NCBI GenBank assembly: GCA_963701675.1
Contig: OY969623.1
Coordinates: forward strand, 7,874,001 to 7,938,000
Source: G963701675 sp963701675
Lineage (GTDB): Bacteria; Planctomycetota; Planctomycetia; Gemmatales; Gemmataceae
DNA length: 64,000 bases
Direction: 5' to 3'
The position numbers and the translations under genes are program-made. Of the stretch, positions 45,712 through 53,918 are shown one piece after another. Positions within the stretch are counted from its first letter, which is position 1, and every line of letters begins with the position of its first letter. Under the pieces are notes generated by a model. That model saw only the letters and a program-made list of their open reading frames with translations. It ran no database searches and was not told where the DNA came from.

Positions 45712-48507
45712 ATGGCTTTCAACCCCTTCCACGGATTTCGGAAACATCAAAAGGCCTTCATGGCCGCCCTGGCCATCATGTGCATGTTCATGTTTGTGCT
45801 CACCGGCTCGATGTCGACCGGCTGGGACTTCTTCATGGGCATCGGCCAGGTCTTCGGCCTGTCGGCTTCCCGGCCGGACACGGCGGCGACCCTGTACGCC
45901 AAGCCGGTCTCGATCAACGAGCTTTACCAGCTTCGGACACAGCGGGAAATCGCCAATCAGTACGTTTTGAACGCCATGATTACCTCGAGCCATTGGGCCG
46001 AGCAACGAATTCGCATGGAGCTACCCCGCGCCCAGTTCACACCGGATTCGCAAAGTGGCATCACCCGTCTCCTTATGCAAATCGGCCAATATCGTTCCTT
46101 TATGGTTGGGCAACAATTCAACGAAGAGACTCGAAGATTCATACTGAGCCAACTTCGACGCGATTTCGATAACCTCCAAAACATACAGATGACTATGTCC
46201 GATCCGCAACGGATGCCTGATCGTGCCATAATCGAAACACTGCGGGCATTGATCAGTCAGGACTCCGTATTGTACTCTCGTCTCGGCGGCCTATTCTTCG
46301 GGGGGTCGCTTGAAAGCAAAGCCCTCCTCGATTTCATGATCTGGCAACGGCAGGCCGAGGATCTCGGCATTCAACTCTCAACGGAGAACGTCAAGGCGTT
46401 ACTCAACCACCTGATACCTACCGGCTTGAGTCAGGAAGACGATAGGCAAATTCAAGCCTCATTCGGCAGGCGCTTCCGCAACTACTCACCGGAATTGCTG
46501 CTTGGTGCTCTGCGCGATGAGTTCCGCGTGCAGATGGCACAGGAGGCCATGTTGGGCGCTGACAGTCAGTTCATGCTGCCGGTTGCCCTCACGCCGCATC
46601 AACTGTGGGAGTACTACCAAGAGCAACGCACCGAAAACACGATTGTGTTGTTGCCGATTCCCGTACATCATGCGGAATTCCTGAACAAGGCCGGCGAGGC
46701 GACCGAAGCCGAGTTGAAGGAACTCTACGAGAAGAACAAGGAACGCTTGTATGATCCGGGCGCTGAAGAGGCGGGCTTCAAGCAGCCCGGACGCTTCCAA
46801 TTAGAGTGGGTTGGCGGTACCCCCGATTCACCGCAAATCCAGCACGCCGTGGATGTCACTTTGGCGGCGCTTCAATTGAGTCAGCCGCTGAGCTATGCGG
46901 CTGCCGTGATCGATGAGTATCGAAAGACGCGGATGAGCTTTGATTCGCCATCGTGGATTAGCTACCAATTCACATTTCACGATTCGTCGCGTAATCAACC
47001 GGCCGTGGTTGCGAATACCGTGGCACAAGCCTTGGCCGGCGTCGGCACCGGCACGCCTGCCTTTGTCGACGGTTGGGCCGGTTATCTATCGAGTGCGAGT
47101 CGACTGGAGCTTGTCGGCCGTGCGCGGGCCGCGGCCAATGTCCTTCTCACCGGCGCCAGCGCCGCACCGATGGCCGCCATGGCCGGTGCACCACCAAGTG
47201 CTGAAGTGGCCGGGCCGGTCCTTGCAACGGCCTTCCAACGTGCCGAAATGCCGGAGTCGCCGTATCTGTCCCTGGCCGCGATCAGGCCGTTCGTCGATGA
47301 GCGGCTGCGCAATGACATGGCGAAGGAGTTGCTTCAGAATGCAATGATGCAGTTTAGTAACGATCTCAGGCGTCGCACTCGACTGGCATTCCCCCTTGCC
47401 GATCCGCGAACGTCGGACGCCGTGCGGCAACAGGCCGGCGCGATAGCGGGCATCGCCGCCGGCGGAACGCCTCTCACGGCTTCGGCACTCGCCTACAAGG
47501 ACTTGCGGTCGCGGGGCATTGCCAATGCAGAAGCGGTCGCCGCCCTTGTGTTGGGGAATACGACAGCGTCTGCGCCGCTGTCCGCTGCCGCCGCTGTCTA
47601 CTATGACGGGAGCCTCCGGTATGTCGACGCACGCGAAAAGATCGATCAAGTCGTAAAGCGCTGGGGCCTGAAGCGTGGAGGTACGGTCAAAGCGCGAGAT
47701 CAGTACGACGTCGCCGAGGACACCGGGATCGCGCCACTGAAAGCCATCATGAATCGTGGCTGGGGTCCAGCCCGATCATCCAAGTCCGATCGCGAATTTG
47801 CTCGCGATCTGACGAATAAGTTGTCCGGAATGTACGATCCCCAAACCGCAGATGATTTTCTGAGCGGCGAGCAGTTCCGTTTCTGGAAGACTGACGACAA
47901 GGGACCGTACGTGCCGTCATTCGAAGAAGCTCGAGACAAGGTGTTGGCTCGTTGGTTAGCCGACAAGGCGCGGCCGCTCGCCGAAGAGGAAGCCAAACGT
48001 GTCGCCGCAAAGATTCGAGAAATGAAGGTGTCGGAACTGGAAGCCGTCCGGGCACTGCGCGACGAAAGCAAGTATGGCGGACCGATCATACACCTGGACA
48101 AGGTGTCCCCGCTAGAAGATCCGCCGAGCGCGATGCCCACGCAACAAGGTGGACAGTTCCAACACTACCGGATCCCGGAAACGAAGGTTGAGCACGCCGG
48201 AGTCGAAATGATCAAGAAACTGCACGAACTCAAAGTCCCCGGCGAAACTGCCGTCGTGCACGATCGGCCTCGGGATCACTATTACGTTGCGGTGTTGGAG
48301 CGGCGCAATCCGATTTTCGTGACGAGTTTCTTCCGCGACGCCCAACAGCCGAACAAACGTAACGGGTTGACGCAAAAATATGATGAGGACACGAAGATTC
48401 GGACGAAGCGGCTGGAGTCAATCATGGAACAGCTTCGCGCCACGGCAGGTTTGGTTGTCGATGAGGAGCGAATAAAGGAATCCGGATCGGCGGAAGAAAC
48501 TCAATGA
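45712..48507 (+). CDS. Membrane-anchored PpiD/SurA-like protein
   Basis: The 931-residue protein starts MAFNPFHGFRKHQKAFMAAL, where a short cytoplasmic segment precedes one membrane helix (LAIMCMFMFVLTG), the layout of PpiD chaperones. The helical SurA_N-like region follows (about 60-300: LRTQREIANQYVLNAM). At about 320-375 a parvulin-type boundary is seen (TEAELKELYEKNKERLYDP, then PGRFQLEWV), but the usual parvulin active-site strands are not evident. A long Ala-rich linker and a C-terminal helical part (RRNPIFVTSFFRDAQQ) complete the protein. It is probably a periplasmic-side folding factor. Its last 7 bp overlap hflX on the other strand. Confidence 0.72.
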   Translation: MAFNPFHGFRKHQKAFMAALAIMCMFMFVLTGSMSTGWDFFMGIGQVFGLSASRPDTAATLYAKPVSINELYQLRTQREIANQYVLNAMITSSHWAEQRIRMELPRAQFTPDSQSGITRLLMQIGQYRSFMVGQQFNEETRRFILSQLRRDFDNLQNIQMTMSDPQRMPDRAIIETLRALISQDSVLYSRLGGLFFGGSLESKALLDFMIWQRQAEDLGIQLSTENVKALLNHLIPTGLSQEDDRQIQASFGRRFRNYSPELLLGALRDEFRVQMAQEAMLGADSQFMLPVALTPHQLWEYYQEQRTENTIVLLPIPVHHAEFLNKAGEATEAELKELYEKNKERLYDPGAEEAGFKQPGRFQLEWVGGTPDSPQIQHAVDVTLAALQLSQPLSYAAAVIDEYRKTRMSFDSPSWISYQFTFHDSSRNQPAVVANTVAQALAGVGTGTPAFVDGWAGYLSSASRLELVGRARAAANVLLTGASAAPMAAMAGAPPSAEVAGPVLATAFQRAEMPESPYLSLAAIRPFVDERLRNDMAKELLQNAMMQFSNDLRRRTRLAFPLADPRTSDAVRQQAGAIAGIAAGGTPLTASALAYKDLRSRGIANAEAVAALVLGNTTASAPLSAAAAVYYDGSLRYVDAREKIDQVVKRWGLKRGGTVKARDQYDVAEDTGIAPLKAIMNRGWGPARSSKSDREFARDLTNKLSGMYDPQTADDFLSGEQFRFWKTDDKGPYVPSFEEARDKVLARWLADKARPLAEEEAKRVAAKIREMKVSELEAVRALRDESKYGGPIIHLDKVSPLEDPPSAMPTQQGGQFQHYRIPETKVEHAGVEMIKKLHELKVPGETAVVHDRPRDHYYVAVLERRNPIFVTSFFRDAQQPNKRNGLTQKYDEDTKIRTKRLESIMEQLRATAGLVVDEERIKESGSAEETQ

Positions 48508-49841
48508 TTTCCGTTAGCCTTGTGCTTGAGCCGCGCGCCGACGGCGCCATCGCGTCCGAGGAATCGCACTTGTACGTTTGAGCCCTGGATGTGGTGCAGC
48601 AAGTGGCGCGGCAAGTAGCAACGCACTGTAACACGTCCGTCTTGAAACTCCTGCCGATAAATCTCCGCGTGGGCGCCGAGGTAGGCGAGAAGCTTGCCGT
48701 TTCCGGCGTCGGTTTCGATCTCCGCGTCCGCGAAATCAGCACTCAGCATTTCGACAACGGCGTCGCGTAGATCGTCCAGTCCCTGCCCGGTAGCCGCGCT
48801 GATGGCCACGGCTTTGGGGTGGTGCTTCATGAGCACGTCCAATAGTGAGCGGTCCGACAGGCGATCGATCTGATTGAGCACAAGAAGTGTCGGCTTGCTG
48901 GCGCAATCCAGCTCGCGCAGAATCTGGTTGACGGCCTGGATATGTACTTCAGCCATTTCGCTGGACGCATTCACGACATGCAGCAACAAACGGGATTGCC
49001 TTGCCTCTTCCAGAGTTGCTTTGAATGAAGCCACCAAGTGGTGGGGCAAATCGCGAATGAAGCCGACGGTGTCGCTAAGGAGGATTCGGCCCCAGTCTTT
49101 GATATGCCACTGTCGCGTTCGGGTGTCCAAAGTTGAGAAAAGTTTGTCTTCGGCTACGACACCCGCACCGGTGAGGGCGTTCATCAAAGTACTCTTGCCG
49201 GCGTTGGTGTAACCCACCAGCGAAACCGTGTGCTCTTCGAAGCGGCTCCGTACCTCGCGTTGTTTTCGTGCCTGAACTTCGCTCAAGCGTGCCTTGAGGT
49301 CGCGGATGCGGTGTGCGACGAGTCGACGGTCTTCTTCGAGCTGAGTTTCGCCGGGCCCCCGTAGGCCGATCCCACCTTTGTAGCGTGACAAGTGTGTCCA
49401 CATCTTGCGCAAGCGGGGCAGGGCGTATTCGAGTTGCGCCAGCTCCACTTGAAGGCGAGCTTCCACCGACCGGGCGCGCGTGGCAAATATGTCGAGAATA
49501 AGTTCACTGCGATCGATGACTTTGACGTTGGTCGCTTTCTCGAGGTTCCGTACTTGGGCCGGCGAAAGGTCGTTGTCGAAAATCACGACATCGGCATCGA
49601 GGCCCTCAACCTGTTCTTGAAGTTCGGCGAGCTTGCCTTTGCCGATGTAAGTGGCCGGAATGATGTCATGACGGCGTTGCACGAAGCCGCCGACGACCAC
49701 GGCGCCGGCCGTGGTGGCAAGGCCAGTAAGTTCTTCGAGCGGATCGCGCCCGACAAAGGGGCGGTGGGGTAATGACACGCTCACGAGAAACGCTCGTTCC
49801 TGATGAACGGTCAGGTCATCGCGCAGGTTATCTAGCGTCAC
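48501..49841 (-). CDS. hflX: GTPase HflX
   Basis: The GTG at 49841-49839 is the first possible start after an in-frame stop, and GGAGG lies upstream. The 446-residue protein has the HflX N-terminal domain (GRDPLEELTGLATTAG, ATYIGKGKLAEL) and the linking helical hairpin ending LRGPGETQLEEDRRL. The G domain has G1 GYTNAGKST, G3 DTVGF, G4 NQID and G5 SAATG. HflX binds the 50S subunit and splits stalled or hibernating ribosomes. The C-terminal domain (about 375-446) is present. It converges with the PpiD-like gene by 7 bp; the upstream scpB gene on the same strand ends 73 bp away. Confidence 0.96.
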   Translation of the reverse strand: MTLDNLRDDLTVHQERAFLVSVSLPHRPFVGRDPLEELTGLATTAGAVVVGGFVQRRHDIIPATYIGKGKLAELQEQVEGLDADVVIFDNDLSPAQVRNLEKATNVKVIDRSELILDIFATRARSVEARLQVELAQLEYALPRLRKMWTHLSRYKGGIGLRGPGETQLEEDRRLVAHRIRDLKARLSEVQARKQREVRSRFEEHTVSLVGYTNAGKSTLMNALTGAGVVAEDKLFSTLDTRTRQWHIKDWGRILLSDTVGFIRDLPHHLVASFKATLEEARQSRLLLHVVNASSEMAEVHIQAVNQILRELDCASKPTLLVLNQIDRLSDRSLLDVLMKHHPKAVAISAATGQGLDDLRDAVVEMLSADFADAEIETDAGNGKLLAYLGAHAEIYRQEFQDGRVTVRCYLPRHLLHHIQGSNVQVRFLGRDGAVGARLKHKANGNH

Positions 49842-49913
49842 GTTGAGTTACGTGGCCTCCTTGTATCTCCTATTGTAACGTCGCTCATTAGACGCGATCA
49901 AAAAGAAAATGGT

Positions 49914-50585
49914 TCACAACATTTGCAGGTCTTGTGTCTGCGGCAGATCGTCAATGCTGCTGAGGCCGAACAATTCCAGGAATCGCGGCGTCGTGCCGTA
50001 GGACACTTGCCGACGTTGGCCGTCTGCGCGCTGAATGACGGCGATCAAACCGCGACGAACCAGCTGCCGTAGGATAGCGCTTGAGTCATTGCCGCGGATG
50101 CTGTCGATCTCGTGTTTGGTCGCTGGTTGGCGATAAGCGACGAGCGCGAGCACATCAATCGCCGAGGGGGACAAGCGTGCTTCACGAGTGCCGCCGTAAA
50201 GCCGATCGCGCAGCGGCAGATAGCGTGGTCGAAGTGCGAGTACGTAGCCATCCTCTTGAAGGCGGACAACATATGGTCGAGCCTGACGCCGATACTCCCG
50301 ATTCAGGACGTCGATCGCCCGTGTGAATTCGTCCGGCGTCAGTCCGCGAATCGTCTCACAACCGTGATCCGCGGTTAACGGCGTGCCGCCGATGAACAGT
50401 AACGCTTCGACGATCCGCTCCACCGAAGGCGGGGAACTGGGCGCCACGGTTTCCTCGACCGGCGGCACTCCGACGTCGACCTGCCAGTTCTCCGGCGTCA
50501 TGATGGCGCCATACGAACGTCCCAGGTGCGCCGCGTCGGCGCCGTCCGCCTCGGAACCGGCCGGCGTTGATCTATCATGCGTCAC
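49914..50585 (-). CDS. scpB: Segregation and condensation protein B (ScpB)
   Basis: The chosen GTG at 50585 overlaps the stop of the upstream gene (GTGA), giving 223 residues; the alternative ATG at 50501 gives 195. Two winged-helix domains are visible: SVERIVEALLFIGGTPLT (about 50) and SPSAIDVLALVAYRQP with EIDSIRGNDSSAILRQL (about 135-165), typical of ScpB, followed by YGTTPRFLELFGL. ScpB joins ScpA and SMC in the bacterial condensin. scpA and smc are not in the window. It is co-directional with hflX and the HdeD-like gene. Confidence 0.93.
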   Translation of the reverse strand: MTHDRSTPAGSEADGADAAHLGRSYGAIMTPENWQVDVGVPPVEETVAPSSPPSVERIVEALLFIGGTPLTADHGCETIRGLTPDEFTRAIDVLNREYRRQARPYVVRLQEDGYVLALRPRYLPLRDRLYGGTREARLSPSAIDVLALVAYRQPATKHEIDSIRGNDSSAILRQLVRRGLIAVIQRADGQRRQVSYGTTPRFLELFGLSSIDDLPQTQDLQML

Positions 50586-51160
50586 CGGGCGGCCCCCGAT
50601 CGCAGGGCCATCGCAAGCATGACCCACGCCCAACCGCTAAAGATCATTTCAATCCCGACGAAAAGCCCGATGATCGACAGTCCCGACCAGGGCCACTGCC
50701 TCCAGATAATCACACCCAGAATCAGTGTGATGACGCCGTTCAACAACACCCAACCCCAGGCGGGGAACCGTTCGACCAATGCAACGAGAATTCGGAAAAG
50801 CCCGCCGATGGTAAGCACGGCTGCCATCAGGAGTGTAAGCATCTCGGCGGCCATAAGCGGCCGTTCGATTATAAGAGTTCCTGTGATCAGGTAGAGAACA
50901 CCGGCAAGCAAATGCAGGAAGAACCCGCGCCAATGGCGAGCCATGAACGCACTTGCAATGTGAACTCCTCCGCCAACGGCCAGCAGCACACCGAACACCA
51001 TCATCGTTGTTAACGTTGCGGCGATCGAGTAAACGATGGCGAAACTGCCTATCGCGAGGAGCGCAATTCCGCAGAGCAACATCAGCCACCAGTTTTTTCG
51101 GAGGCTCTCCCATGCTTCGGGGAGACGAGGCCCGGTCGAAAGCGGCGATTGAATGCTCAT
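50582..51160 (-). CDS. HdeD/DUF308-family membrane protein
   Basis: The ATG at 51160 (MSIQSPLSTGPRLPE) has GGTGGAAG upstream; a GTG three codons before is less likely. The 192-residue protein has six hydrophobic helices in three pairs: WLMLLCGIALLAIGSFAIVY, TTMMVFGVLLAVGG, FLHLLAGVLYLITG, LTLLMAAVLTIGGLFRI, GWVLLNGVITLILGVIIW and IIGLFVGIEMIFSGWAWV. This is the DUF308/HdeD arrangement, associated with acid resistance in Escherichia coli; the role here is unknown. It lies between the antiporter gene (19 bp upstream) and scpB (4 bp overlap), so the three are probably co-transcribed. Confidence 0.88.
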   Translation of the reverse strand: MSIQSPLSTGPRLPEAWESLRKNWWLMLLCGIALLAIGSFAIVYSIAATLTTMMVFGVLLAVGGGVHIASAFMARHWRGFFLHLLAGVLYLITGTLIIERPLMAAEMLTLLMAAVLTIGGLFRILVALVERFPAWGWVLLNGVITLILGVIIWRQWPWSGLSIIGLFVGIEMIFSGWAWVMLAMALRSGAAR

Positions 51161-51179
51161 AACTTCCACCCTTTGTAGG

Positions 51180-52562
51180 TCACGACGTCCGAAAGAACAA
51201 CAAAGTCACCAACCCGAAAACGGGCAGCAAGATCAAGCAGGAGTATACAAGATAACCCAGGAGCGATGGAGTCCGATAGCCGGCGGCGTCGGCCATTGCT
51301 TTCACCATGAAGTTGGGGCCATTGCCGATATAGGTCATTGCGCCCATGAAAACCGCACCGCAACTAATGGCGGCCAAGACCAACGGCCCGTTGATGCCGG
51401 CGACCTCATTCGTTACCAATACGCCGAGATCATGGGAGCCGGCAGCAAGCGTTCCAAACGTCATATACGTAGGCGCATTGTCCAAAACCGCCGACAGGCT
51501 GCCGGTAATCCAGAAGAACTGCCAGGGCTTCGAGATTCCGAAATCCTTGCCGTGTGCCGCAAGCAACTCCAGGGCGGGCACCATGGTGACGAATATTCCG
51601 GCAAAAAGCACTGCCACTTCAATGATCGGTCCCCATTCGAAACGGTTCGCGGAACGGAGTCCTCGGGGCGTAGCGACCAACGATAGCACGGCCATCGCTC
51701 CCATTATTCCAACGGACGCATAGCCACGCCATTCGGGAAGCTGCAAACCCTGAAGCAATACGGCGACCACGATGCCGGTAAGGAACAAGAAATTGATCTT
51801 TCCGCGTATCGCCAACGGCTCGATTTGGGTGATGTCGCGGTGAATGGATGCCTTGGTCTCCCGAAGGTAGGCAACCGTATCCCAAATAATGAAAATCGCA
51901 AGAACGATCCCGTTGGCGATGAGCCATATCGGCCAAAGCGCCAACGTCCAGAAGAACGGTACGCCGTGCAAGAAACCCAGGAAGAGTGGCGGGTCGCCGA
52001 GCGGCGTCAGCAGGCCACCGAGGTTACTGACGAGAAAAATAAAGAAGATCGGGAGATGGGCCGTGTTTTTTCGCTCACTATTAATTCGGAGCACGGGCCG
52101 AATGAGCAGCACGCTGGCGCCTGTGGTACCGATGATATTGGCCAACATCGCCCCGATCGCGAGAAAAAGGGCATTGGTAGAAGGCAACGCGCGGATGTCT
52201 CCGGTGATCATGATGCCGCCGCTCACAATGTAGAGCGAACCGAGAAGAACGATGAACGCGGCATAGTTTTTCAATTCGTGGATCAACGGGCCCATGGCGT
52301 TCTGACCCGTCGCTCGTTGAACGTAGTACAGATAGGCCACCACAGGCACGGCAAACACCGCGGACACGATTGCTCGGTTGCGATTACGATGCCACCAATG
52401 CTGCGCGAAGATGGGTAACGCTGCGATCGCAACTAATAGCAAAAGAAACGGCGCGATGCTCCAGGGGGAAAGCACCAGCGGCGCGTTTTGGGCACCGAAC
52501 GCGACGTTCGGCAGCATGAGCCATCCGCATAGTAAGAGGGCCACATTGCGAAGCGGGATCAT
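51180..52562 (-). CDS. Sodium/proton antiporter-like permease (NhaD/ArsB-CitM superfamily)
   Basis: The 460-residue protein has about 11-12 membrane helices after an N-terminal signal-like helix (VALLLCGWLMLPNVAFG). Family features are the GTTGASVLLIRPV segment with a conserved Asn/Thr region before it (ANIIGTTGAS), NLGGLLTPLGDPPL, LDNAPTYMTF and GNGPNFMVKA. These match the ion transporter superfamily with NhaD and ArsB members, often annotated 'sodium:proton antiporter' in planctomycetes. Coupling ion and substrate are inferred. It is divergent from the aminotransferase at 52737, with 174 bp between. Confidence 0.87.
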   Translation of the reverse strand: MIPLRNVALLLCGWLMLPNVAFGAQNAPLVLSPWSIAPFLLLLVAIAALPIFAQHWWHRNRNRAIVSAVFAVPVVAYLYYVQRATGQNAMGPLIHELKNYAAFIVLLGSLYIVSGGIMITGDIRALPSTNALFLAIGAMLANIIGTTGASVLLIRPVLRINSERKNTAHLPIFFIFLVSNLGGLLTPLGDPPLFLGFLHGVPFFWTLALWPIWLIANGIVLAIFIIWDTVAYLRETKASIHRDITQIEPLAIRGKINFLFLTGIVVAVLLQGLQLPEWRGYASVGIMGAMAVLSLVATPRGLRSANRFEWGPIIEVAVLFAGIFVTMVPALELLAAHGKDFGISKPWQFFWITGSLSAVLDNAPTYMTFGTLAAGSHDLGVLVTNEVAGINGPLVLAAISCGAVFMGAMTYIGNGPNFMVKAMADAAGYRTPSLLGYLVYSCLILLPVFGLVTLLFFRTS

Positions 52563-52736
52563 TTCATACGCTTGGGCTGTAGTTAGTTTCGTTCTTTCGC
52601 TCCATTTATAGGGAATTCGTCGCAGGGGGTTTCATATTCAATCGAAGCGGCCATATCGTGTCCGGCGAAATGCAATCACGTATAACAGGAATCGTGTGCA
52701 GCGCTCGCAACCAATCACCTCGATAAGAGATTCGAC

Positions 52737-53918
52737 ATGCGATGTGCAAGCCGAGTTGCCAATCTTGAGCATTCCGATATCCGCCGCTGGACCCGGATTG
52801 TGGAAGAGGTCGGCGGCATTAATCTAGCGCAGGGAATCTGCCAGGTCGAGCCACGGCCTGAAGTCGTTCGGTCGGTGGATGCGTCCTACGAGGCGATGAA
52901 GACCGGCTTGGAAAAGGTCGGCTACAACACGTACACGCATTATTCCGGAATCGACCCGTTGCGAGAGGCAATCGCCGCCAAGGCTCGCGAGTACAACGGG
53001 ATCGACGCCAACCCGGACGCCTATGAAGGAAACATCGTCGTCACCGCGGGCGCGACCGGCGCCTTCAGTTGTTTGTTTGACGCCTTTATTGAAGAAGGCG
53101 ATGAAGTGATTCTTTTCGAGCCATTCTACGGCTATCACCTTAAAAGCCTGGCTCTGCGAGGGGGCCGGCCGCGATTCGTACCGCTTCGCTCGCCGGATTG
53201 GTCGTTTGACCCGGCCGATCTGGAGGCGCAACTGTCACGGCGAACCCGTGCCGTTCTCATCAACACGCCGTCGAACCCCAGCGGCAAGGTTTTCACGCGA
53301 GATGAACTGGGTGTGATTGCGGAGTTTTGTCAGCAAAACGATCTGCTTGCCGTGACGGATGAAGTCTACGAGTACATGCTTTATGACGGGGCTGAGCACG
53401 TCAGTATGGCGACGCTACCCGGAATGGCCGACCGAACGGTGACCATCACGTCGTTTTCCAAGACGCTGGCCATTACGGGTTGGCGACTCGGTTATGCGAT
53501 CGCGCCGCAGCCGTTGGCGAACAAGATTGCCTTGGTGAATGAGTTCAGCTACGCTTGCGCTCCGTCGCCTTTACAGCACGGCATCGTCGATGCCATTGCG
53601 AATCACCGCCAGCTTCAGACGTTGCGCGACCTGTATTCGCCGAAACGTGACCTATTAGTTCGCGCACTGGAAGACGTCGGCTTTCGTGTCAGTAAGCCGC
53701 GTGGATCCTATTACATCATGGCCGATCACACGAAACTCGGTTACGACGACGACGTTGCAGCTGTCGAGGGCCTAATCCGGCAGGTCGGCGTCGGCGCGGT
53801 TCCCGGTTCGGCTTTCTATTCCGAAGGGAAAGGGAAGAACCTGATTCGGTTTTGCTTTGCATTCAACGATGTCGGGCTGGAAGAGGCCAGCCGGCGGCTG
53901 CGCCAAATCAATTCGTAA
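52737..53918 (+). CDS. PLP-dependent class I/II aminotransferase
   Basis: The 393-residue enzyme has the fold-type I aminotransferase landmarks: an N-terminal GGINLAQGICQVEP substrate loop, AGATGAFSCLF, FEPFYGYHLKSL, NTPSNPSGKVF, DEVYEYMLYDG, and the PLP-binding Lys in SFSKTLAITGWRLGY (K242), then RFCFAFND with the carboxylate-binding Arg. It is close to the kynurenine/glutamine transaminase and MalY-like group in the YEY and HYSG elements; the exact substrate cannot be set from the sequence. Its end overlaps the S9 peptidase gene on the opposite strand by 11 bp. Confidence 0.93.
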   Translation: MRCASRVANLEHSDIRRWTRIVEEVGGINLAQGICQVEPRPEVVRSVDASYEAMKTGLEKVGYNTYTHYSGIDPLREAIAAKAREYNGIDANPDAYEGNIVVTAGATGAFSCLFDAFIEEGDEVILFEPFYGYHLKSLALRGGRPRFVPLRSPDWSFDPADLEAQLSRRTRAVLINTPSNPSGKVFTRDELGVIAEFCQQNDLLAVTDEVYEYMLYDGAEHVSMATLPGMADRTVTITSFSKTLAITGWRLGYAIAPQPLANKIALVNEFSYACAPSPLQHGIVDAIANHRQLQTLRDLYSPKRDLLVRALEDVGFRVSKPRGSYYIMADHTKLGYDDDVAAVEGLIRQVGVGAVPGSAFYSEGKGKNLIRFCFAFNDVGLEEASRRLRQINS

